Translations under genes and position numbers: made by a program
The notes under the pieces: model-generated
Seen by the model: the letters and a program-made list of their open reading frames with translations, nothing else
What the model was told of the DNA's origin: nothing
Database searches by the model: none
Assembly (NCBI GenBank): GCA_938092125.1
Contig: CALKMQ010000173.1
Coordinates: forward strand, 1-10,405
Length of the DNA: 10,405 bases
Direction of reading: 5' to 3'
From: an uncultured bacterium
GTDB lineage: Bacteria; Fidelibacterota; Marinisomatia; Marinisomatales; UBA1611
In this document: positions 1 through 5,757 of the stretch, one piece after another
Layout: each line of letters starts with the position of its first letter
Numbering within the stretch: the stretch's first letter is position 1

Positions 1-81
1 ATGAAATATCGAATTCCTTTTGGTATGTTCTTGCTTCTATCAGGTGCGTTCATGATATACTCAAGTATTGGTTACTTCTAA
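1..81 (+). CDS. Tiny membrane-type ORF, or 3' end of an upstream gene
   Basis: A 26-codon frame opens with ATG at the first base of the window and ends in TAA at 79-81. It encodes a short basic start (MKYRIP), then one hydrophobic stretch (about residues 7-25) and nothing after it. It could be a complete single-span small protein, or the last residues of a longer membrane protein whose body lies left of the window; the sequence here cannot decide. No family is recognised. It ends 21 bp before the TTG start of the ATPase fusion and lies in the same reading frame, separated from it only by this TAA, so the two are probably co-transcribed. Confidence 0.3.
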   Translation: MKYRIPFGMFLLLSGAFMIYSSIGYF

Positions 82-84
82 AAT

Positions 85-105
85 AAAAGGGCCGGATTAA
101 CCTTG
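85..105 (+). promoter_or_regulatory. Probable ribosome binding site for a TTG start
   Basis: An AAAAGGG stretch at 85-91 lies 11 bases before the TTG at 103, and a GGA at 94-96 lies 6 bases before it. Either could pair with the 16S tail. TTG is the only plausible start: the protein family begins with a short Leu/Phe-rich segment followed by a Pro-Phe and a Pro-Asn/Asp-Pro motif, all of which lie between the TTG and the first in-frame ATG (residue 42). Starting at that ATG would delete the conserved N-terminus of the ATPase domain. Confidence 0.5.
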
Positions 106-2982
106 GAATTATTTGAATCAATCGGTCTTAAAGCCGATCCATTTACAACTTCTCCTAATCCTGATTTATTTTTCCCTGCAAAAGAACATAAACAGTGCCT
201 TGAAGGTCTCGAGCTCGCAATTAGAATGCGCAGAGGATTATCCGTCGTTAGAGGCGGTATCGGAACAGGAAAGACAACAATAAGTAGAAAACTAATTCAA
301 AACTTCTCATCAGATGAAGATGTCAAGTTTGAATTTTATCCAGTTTTAGATCCAAAATTTGAATCTGAACTAGTTCTTTTACAACATCTAGTAGATTTAT
401 TCGGAATTGAAGAGGATGCCGGTTCAGCTGTAATCGAATGTAGGAATCAAATTGAACACCATCTAATCAAAGCAGGTGTAGAAGATGGTCGAGTACTAGT
501 ACTTGTAATCGATGAGGGTCAAAATTTAAAAGGTGAATTTCTAGATGTTTTTAGGACATTATTAAATTTTGAAACTGATGATTTCAAACTGCTTCAATTA
601 GTCATTTTTGGCCAACCTGAAATGACCTCTATCATTCATGAATATCCAAATTTTGAAGACAGAATTACATTTAATTTTGAACTTGGACCACTTGATTTTG
701 AATCTGTCGAAGGGATAATAAAACATCGATTAACTGAAAAAGGTGGTGGTGAACGTGAATATTTCACTACTGATGCTATTCGTGCCATACATAATCAAAC
801 CCAAGGCTATCCAAGAAAAATTAACAAATTGTGTCATCAGCTATTGCTAAATATGATGAGTGAGAAAGCTGAGATGGTATCCATCAAAATTGTTGAAAAT
901 ACAATTGGTGGGAAAGTGCCTGATGGACTGATAGATCAAGAAGAGCCAGAAGAAGTAGAAGCTATAAAAGAAGAAAAAGAAGAAGAACCAGAAGAAAAAA
1001 AAGATGTTGCTGCAAATAAGCTTTTTGATATTTTAAGAAAAGGTGGGAAAAAAGATAGCGGTAGCGGGAAAATTGGAGAATCTGTATCTGAAGATGATAT
1101 TATTGGCGATTTATATGGCGAAACCGATGAAGATGATGAAGATGACGAATTAGAAGAGGAAATCGTTGAAGAAGAAGAAGAGAGCAAATGGTATCAAAGA
1201 CGTAAACAGAGATTAAAAAAAAATATAGGAGCCTATCCAGCAAACATAGCCCCTCCTGCTCTAAAGAAAGAAAAATTGCTGTTAGGAGTCGCAATGGATC
1301 AAGGACATATATACTCGGCATTAGTCCAAGATAAGAGCGGTATTAAATCACTCATAGGAGCTGATATTTTTTCTGCAACTAAAGCAAAGTTGGATCCAAA
1401 AAGAAACCCTACAGGGTTTTCTGTTGCTCTAGGAAAAGCGTATGAACAATTGACAACAAAGCTGGAAAAAAAAGGAAGTAAAGTTCCTCGAAGTATTACA
1501 AAAAAACTTCATGCTGGAGTACCAATAGCTTTTACAATTAACAATACTTCAAGCTTATTAAAAACAGTTCTTGTGCCCCTAGAAAATAAAAAAGAGCGAA
1601 AAATGATTATTGAGTATGATGCAAAAAAGAATCTTCCTTTTAATTCAGATGATATTATTTTTGACTCGGTTGAATTAGAGCAAGGGAAAAATATCATTGG
1701 TGTCGCAAACGCTGACTACATAGATGCTCCCGCGCAAACTTTATCAGAAAAAAAATGGGATGTTCGTTTTTGGCCACCTGCAGCTCAAACCGTTTTAAAT
1801 TCATTTCGTTGGAACTACCCTGGTAAAAAACACGATATTGTTTTAATCTTTCACATTGGAGAGATTGAAAGCTTTTTACTAGGTTATAATCAAGGATACC
1901 CTGATGCAATTGTTCCATTAGACCTTGGTATTCAAAATCTTACAGATGCTTGGAAATATCGTTCTACCGCATCCAAAGCAAAATGGGATAAAAGAGATTA
2001 TTGTAGAGTTCCTCCATCAATTTTAAAATCTGAAATAAAAGACAATTCTACGAACAAGCAGAAAAAACCACAAGATGATGCAATGCGTCCTGTAATTGAA
2101 GGTTGGGATCAAGAGCTTGAAAGAGCGTTAAATAGCATGACGCAATCTTTTCCTGTTGATAACATTTCTGAAGTTTTCTTAAGTGGCTGCGCGGAAGAAG
2201 TGTTGTTTCTTGATGAATACCTGCACAATCAATTAGATGTAAATGTCGAATATTTAGACCCTTTCAAAAATATAGCATTTTTTCCTGATGAAGAAGAGAG
2301 AGAAAATTTTGATTTTTCAAAAACAGCTCTCACCACTGCTGTTGGAGCCGCGCTTAATCTTGATAAATCTATCAGTCTTCTACCTGACATGTTTAAAGAG
2401 TCTGAAAAATTCAGATTGGGCAATAAATTTAGTATTCCTGCAGCTGCGGCAATTTTCTTTGGAGTTATATCTTTATCGGGTTGGACATCCGTAAACCATG
2501 ATAATATGCGTTCAAAGCTCAATTCGATGAAATCTCAAGCTTCAAGTATTGCTCCAATAAAAAACAAATATGAAAAAGTATCCTCTGAAAAAAATACCAT
2601 TGTAAAGCAACTCGATGTACTTCTAAAAGAATCAAAACTTTCTAATTTATCGATTAGTGTCATGCGGTTTTTTAGCTACAATACACCAAAAGAAATAACT
2701 TTAGATATGATTTCTTTTCAACGCGGCTGGGAACGTGGAGACTGGATCCATGTTGGAAATTCGCTTGAAAAAGTAATTACCATTGTTGATGAAAATAAAG
2801 ATTTTGCAAAAGTTGCTGGGCAAATCACCGCTAATCCCGCATTAAAAGAAAGATATTTTTCAAACTTCATTACTCAAGTTGAAAATTCTGGTCTTTTTAA
2901 AAAAATTGATGTTATAAATAAAAAAACTACAAGTGGTATGGATATTGACAATATGACATTTGAACTAAAGTGTGAGCTGTAA
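103..2982 (+). CDS. ExeA/GspA-like AAA ATPase - PilM-like - PilN-like triple fusion protein
   Basis: A 959-residue protein that appears to merge three components of T4P/T2SS assembly. Residues 1 to about 270 are an ExeA/GspA/MshM-type AAA ATPase: Walker A at 51-58 (GGIGTGKT, K57), Walker B ending in D137-E138, a GQPE sensor-1 segment at 170-173 and a sensor-2-like YPRKIN at 236-241. An acidic linker follows (278-360). Residues about 391-753 look like PilM (actin fold): a VPL segment before the central helix, a late LSGC/DPF pair (LSGG/DPF in PilM) and a final GAALNL. Residues 757-763 (ISLLPDM) resemble the PilN N-terminal motif that binds PilM. They are followed by a membrane span (778-796), a coiled coil (about 798-850) and a PilN-like alpha/beta end. 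The membrane order is sensible: ATPase and PilM cytoplasmic, PilN tail periplasmic. The ExeA peptidoglycan-binding domain is absent. Family assignments are by motif reading; the ATPase part is the surest. Confidence 0.93.
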   Translation: MELFESIGLKADPFTTSPNPDLFFPAKEHKQCLEGLELAIRMRRGLSVVRGGIGTGKTTISRKLIQNFSSDEDVKFEFYPVLDPKFESELVLLQHLVDLFGIEEDAGSAVIECRNQIEHHLIKAGVEDGRVLVLVIDEGQNLKGEFLDVFRTLLNFETDDFKLLQLVIFGQPEMTSIIHEYPNFEDRITFNFELGPLDFESVEGIIKHRLTEKGGGEREYFTTDAIRAIHNQTQGYPRKINKLCHQLLLNMMSEKAEMVSIKIVENTIGGKVPDGLIDQEEPEEVEAIKEEKEEEPEEKKDVAANKLFDILRKGGKKDSGSGKIGESVSEDDIIGDLYGETDEDDEDDELEEEIVEEEEESKWYQRRKQRLKKNIGAYPANIAPPALKKEKLLLGVAMDQGHIYSALVQDKSGIKSLIGADIFSATKAKLDPKRNPTGFSVALGKAYEQLTTKLEKKGSKVPRSITKKLHAGVPIAFTINNTSSLLKTVLVPLENKKERKMIIEYDAKKNLPFNSDDIIFDSVELEQGKNIIGVANADYIDAPAQTLSEKKWDVRFWPPAAQTVLNSFRWNYPGKKHDIVLIFHIGEIESFLLGYNQGYPDAIVPLDLGIQNLTDAWKYRSTASKAKWDKRDYCRVPPSILKSEIKDNSTNKQKKPQDDAMRPVIEGWDQELERALNSMTQSFPVDNISEVFLSGCAEEVLFLDEYLHNQLDVNVEYLDPFKNIAFFPDEEERENFDFSKTALTTAVGAALNLDKSISLLPDMFKESEKFRLGNKFSIPAAAAIFFGVISLSGWTSVNHDNMRSKLNSMKSQASSIAPIKNKYEKVSSEKNTIVKQLDVLLKESKLSNLSISVMRFFSYNTPKEITLDMISFQRGWERGDWIHVGNSLEKVITIVDENKDFAKVAGQITANPALKERYFSNFITQVENSGLFKKIDVINKKTTSGMDIDNMTFELKCEL
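934..1182 (+). other. Acidic low-complexity linker between the ATPase and PilM-like domains
   Basis: Within the fusion protein, residues 278-302 and 330-360 are dominated by Glu and Asp, separated by a more mixed, Lys- and Gly-containing segment. The stretch is presumably disordered and joins two folded cytoplasmic domains. It is followed at once by a strongly basic patch (about residues 366-373), so the charge switches sharply just before the PilM-like domain. The serine-rich frame on the opposite strand here is only the complement of the GAA/GAT codons. Confidence 0.8.
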
Positions 2983-2988
2983 AAAAAG

Positions 2989-3801
2989 ATGGATAAGCAA
3001 AAAAATCTTTTTATAGGAACCATAGCTTTCGTCATTTTATCATGTGGCGGTTGGTATTTCATGTATTTTAGTGATCTCAATAAATCACTAGAAGTAATGA
3101 ATAATAATTATAAGCAACTGCAAAATGAAAAAAATAAGTATTCCCAGATAAAAAATAAGTTCCCCACGATTGAAAAAGAATGGAAAGGTCTTAAAAAAGA
3201 ACTAACTACCCTCATCAATAAAATCCCAACAGATTCACAATTTGACAATGTCACTAAAATGCTATTTAGCCTTTTAGAAAAAAATAAACTCGCGATTGAT
3301 AATTTTAACCCTTCTCTTGCACCACTTGACGAAAAACAAATTATAAGTCCTGAGACTCAAGAAATGATTTTAGTTGAAAAGTACCCAATTGATGTTGAAC
3401 TGCGAGGGAGTTTTATCGATTTCGGCAACTTTTTAGATCAACTAGCTTTTTCAAATTATTATCTGACAATAGGAAATATTCAAATATCACAAAACCAGTA
3501 TTCGGAGGGTGAACAAAAGATATCTTTCATATCTTATATTTATACAAAAAACAGTAGTAATGACGTTAGCCTAAATCAAAACAATCAAAACTACGCAAGT
3601 ACTTCTAAAAAGGTTCAAAATAATTCTGGTTTAACAGATCAGTCTGAGGAAGCCCTTATTACAGAAGCAATACAAACTACCGGAGCTACCAGCTTGGTTG
3701 ATATTGTTAAGATAATAAAACATATTAAAGATAATTCAGGAAAGGACATTGATGAGGATCTTGTCTTATCTTTGCTTCAAAAAAAACTTAAAAACTTATA
3801 G
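2989..3801 (+). CDS. pilO: PilO-like inner-membrane alignment-complex protein with C-terminal extension
   Basis: A 270-residue bitopic protein beginning 6 bp after the fusion gene. A short basic N-terminus precedes a membrane span (about residues 8-27) and a Lys/Asn-rich coiled coil (about 30-80), then an alpha/beta region with the typical PilO layout: a helix followed by strands around residues 132-152 (YPIDVELRG, then a Phe-Gly-Asn-Phe helix). PilO forms heterodimers with PilN through the periplasmic coiled coil and core fold and connects to PilP; here the PilN partner is the C-terminal part of the preceding gene product. The usual PilO is about 200 residues. This one carries an extra 80 or so: an Asn/Ser/Gln-rich spacer and a helical Leu/Ile/Lys-rich end. 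No clear Shine-Dalgarno precedes the ATG, so coupling to the upstream stop is likely. Assignment rests on architecture and gene order more than on sequence identity. Confidence 0.85.
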   Translation: MDKQKNLFIGTIAFVILSCGGWYFMYFSDLNKSLEVMNNNYKQLQNEKNKYSQIKNKFPTIEKEWKGLKKELTTLINKIPTDSQFDNVTKMLFSLLEKNKLAIDNFNPSLAPLDEKQIISPETQEMILVEKYPIDVELRGSFIDFGNFLDQLAFSNYYLTIGNIQISQNQYSEGEQKISFISYIYTKNSSNDVSLNQNNQNYASTSKKVQNNSGLTDQSEEALITEAIQTTGATSLVDIVKIIKHIKDNSGKDIDEDLVLSLLQKKLKNL

Positions 3802-3884
3802 ATAATTACTATTTTTTTCAATTTTCAGCTTTTGTAAGATTTTCCGGTAGTTAAACCTCTATTTAGTTTAAATTAATAGTCGAC
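3802..3884 (+). other. 83-bp gap inside the pilus gene block; no clear signal
   Basis: This is the longest non-coding gap between genes in the window. It is very AT-rich and contains a short inverted repeat, TTAAAC at 3851-3856 and GTTTAA at 3866-3871, around a 9-base loop. The arms are too short and AT-rich to be a convincing terminator and no U-tract follows. I could not find a well-spaced sigma-70 or Bacteroidetes-type promoter pair. An internal promoter or an mRNA processing site is possible but not shown. Confidence 0.35.
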
Positions 3885-4427
3885 ATGACCCCTAGACTTA
3901 GAAACCTGTTAATAGGATTGGGGATTTCGGTGGCAATAATGATTTTTGATCAATTTAATCAGTCATCTGGATCCAGCAGTTCAAACGCTTCGAAACAAGC
4001 AAAAACTAGAAAGCCTAAAAAGGTAGTTGTGCAAAAATCTGCACAAAATAATAGCGCGCCCAGCTCTAAAAATATTGCTTCTATCTCCAGTACTCGCAAG
4101 AGGTCTAATCGCTCTTCTCAGCTTGTTGGGTGGCAAAGAAACCCTTTCAATACTGTTGCCGTAAACAGCGAAGCGGACATTGACGGTTCTTCGATTAGCT
4201 CAGAACAAGAAAAGGATGTAGAAAAATCAATTCTTCTAAAAAATCTCGAACGTTACAATGTCGAAATCGTTGCTGAATTTAATAATGAAAAAATTGTATT
4301 GATTGATAGTCGAAGGTTCAGACAAGGCGAGTACCTAAATGATGAAATACTAATTGATAGAATTGAAAATGATCAAATTACTTTTCGAAATGGTAGTACA
4401 ACCGTTACCAGAAACGTTGGGAACTAG
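3885..4427 (+). CDS. PilP/GspC-like periplasmic connector protein
   Basis: A 180-residue protein with one N-terminal membrane span (about residues 7-23, after MTPRLR), a long Ser/Asn/Lys-rich flexible region (about 26-80) and a small C-terminal beta domain (about 117-177). An RNPF motif at 85-88 matches the RDPF-type motif of PilP proteins, and the beta domain has the 'I-L-I-D ... G-E-Y-L ... I' pattern of the PilP / GspC homology-region fold. In T4P and T2SS this domain docks on the secretin's periplasmic N-domains and links it to PilN/PilO or the inner-membrane platform. PilP is normally a lipoprotein, but no lipobox Cys is present; the anchoring here is bitopic, as in GspC. Its stop codon abuts the secretin start. 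The start at 3885 lacks a clear ribosome binding site. Function is supported mainly by position between PilO and the secretin. Confidence 0.82.
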   Translation: MTPRLRNLLIGLGISVAIMIFDQFNQSSGSSSSNASKQAKTRKPKKVVVQKSAQNNSAPSSKNIASISSTRKRSNRSSQLVGWQRNPFNTVAVNSEADIDGSSISSEQEKDVEKSILLKNLERYNVEIVAEFNNEKIVLIDSRRFRQGEYLNDEILIDRIENDQITFRNGSTTVTRNVGN

Positions 4428-4430
4428 ATG
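4419..4430 (+). promoter_or_regulatory. Zero-gap stop/start junction (TAG-ATG) with internal Shine-Dalgarno
   Basis: The PilP-like gene stops with TAG at 4425-4427 and the secretin ATG follows with no intervening base. A GGGA at 4419-4422, inside the end of the upstream gene, sits 5 bases before this ATG. The arrangement indicates translational coupling, which would keep the connector and the secretin in step. It is one of the few convincing Shine-Dalgarno sequences in the window. Confidence 0.6.
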
Positions 4431-5747
4431 AACCGAAATAAATATTTGTTTGTTTTAATCTTTTTTCAAGCTCTGGCGTTATCTCAATGGAACGACCCCG
4501 CTTATTCGAGAATTACTCAGAGTGACCAACAAAGCGAACGCTATAAACTGATGGATAAAATGTCAATCAACTTAAAGGAATCTGACATTAGAAACGTTTT
4601 AACTATGATTGGTGAACTGACCGGATTAAACATCGTTATTAGTCCCAATATTGAAGATACAATCACCGCAAACTTGGAAAACGTTACTGTAAAAGCCGCC
4701 TTAGATGCTATTTTAAAGCCAAATAACTACAGCTATTTTGTTCAAGATAATATCATAATTGTTAAAGACTTAGATACTCAGTTAATCGGTGAGCTAGAAT
4801 CTGTCGTCATTAGACTTAAATATATTAATTCAAATGATCTTCAAGCGCCACTTTCAACAATTTTAACTTCGCGAGGAACAGTACAGTCTTTTCTTCCCGT
4901 TGCGTCAATGGCTGGCCAGACAGGACCTCCCAATATGGCAATTGTGTCCGATGTTCAAGAAAATATCCCAAGAGTTTTGAGTATGGTTAAACAGTTAGAT
5001 AAGCCTATAAAAAATATAAACATCGCTGTCAAATTTATTGAAACACAAATGGACACATCTAAATCTTACGGTGTTGATTGGACTAATAGCCCAATACAAT
5101 TAGGTGGCAGCCCAGACGATACAGTCAATTTCCCAATAAACCTTAGTAATGTTACCATTGCGACGCTTAATCCAACCCAGTTTGCTTCCGCTCTAAAGAT
5201 CATGCAAGCTAGAGGACGAAGCAAATTATTATCAAGTCCTCAAGTAACAACACTTGATAATCATCAAGCCACAACGGAAGTTTCTACAACGGTCTACATC
5301 GAAGGGCTAAACTCTGGAGGAAACAGTGGCGGAGGAAACAATCAAGGAAATGCTGTAGGCGGTATCCAAGGTCTATCACTCTATGGGACTACAACAACAG
5401 TACAAGAAAAAGATATTGGTATAAAACTACAAGTAACGCCAAGGATCAATGAAAATAACATTATTACCCTTTTAGTAGATGCAACAGTAGAAGCTTTACT
5501 TTCAGCTGCAGAAATTTCTACGGATAAACCGCGTTCGACAAAGAGAACCGTTACGACACAAGTTTCAGTTTTTAATGGAGAAACTGTTATCATTGGTGGA
5601 CTCATTGCCGATAATATTATTAGAAATAAAAAATATGTTCCGATTCTTAGTGCTATACCAATTGTGGGTTATTTTTTTAAAACTACTTCCGTTCAGAAAG
5701 AGCAACGCGAATTGCTTATGTTCATCACTCCAACCATTTATGATTAG
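4428..5747 (+). CDS. Short type II/IV secretin (PilQ/GspD/MshL class)
   Basis: A 439-residue outer-membrane channel subunit. A signal peptide (residues 1-19, probable cleavage in ALALS|QW) is followed by an STN/N0 domain (about 44-113, with the NVTVKAALDAIL segment at 85-96), one N1/NolW-type domain (about 124-196) and the secretin barrel domain (about 200-439). The family signature near the end is clear: VPILSAIPIVGYFF at 404-417, then an ELLMFITPTI terminus. A Gly/Asn-rich loop lies at about 293-316 in the barrel, where gate or lip loops vary between secretins. There are no AMIN peptidoglycan-binding domains and few N-domains, so it is much shorter than typical PilQ or GspD. No C-terminal S-domain is visible. 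With the preceding PilM/N/O/P-like proteins it forms the trans-envelope alignment complex. It could serve T4P, MSHA-type pili or secretion; the sequence does not separate these. Confidence 0.95.
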   Translation: MNRNKYLFVLIFFQALALSQWNDPAYSRITQSDQQSERYKLMDKMSINLKESDIRNVLTMIGELTGLNIVISPNIEDTITANLENVTVKAALDAILKPNNYSYFVQDNIIIVKDLDTQLIGELESVVIRLKYINSNDLQAPLSTILTSRGTVQSFLPVASMAGQTGPPNMAIVSDVQENIPRVLSMVKQLDKPIKNINIAVKFIETQMDTSKSYGVDWTNSPIQLGGSPDDTVNFPINLSNVTIATLNPTQFASALKIMQARGRSKLLSSPQVTTLDNHQATTEVSTTVYIEGLNSGGNSGGGNNQGNAVGGIQGLSLYGTTTTVQEKDIGIKLQVTPRINENNIITLLVDATVEALLSAAEISTDKPRSTKRTVTTQVSVFNGETVIIGGLIADNIIRNKKYVPILSAIPIVGYFFKTTSVQKEQRELLMFITPTIYD

Positions 5748-5757
5748 ATAGATAATT

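Noticed and set aside
936..1187. Serine-rich reading frame on the - strand
   Set aside because: It is the complement of the GAA/GAT-rich acidic linker codons of the fusion gene; the low-complexity protein has no independent support.
3831..3866. Possible promoter boxes (TTTG / TTGTAA and TATTTA)
   Set aside because: Spacing fits neither sigma-70 (about 17 bp) nor the Bacteroidetes -33/-7 pair (about 19 bp), and such AT-rich matches are easy to find by chance.
3851..3871. Inverted repeat TTAAAC / GTTTAA in the 83-bp gap
   Set aside because: Six AT-rich pairs with a 9-base loop and no T-tract are expected by chance here; not a convincing terminator or operator.
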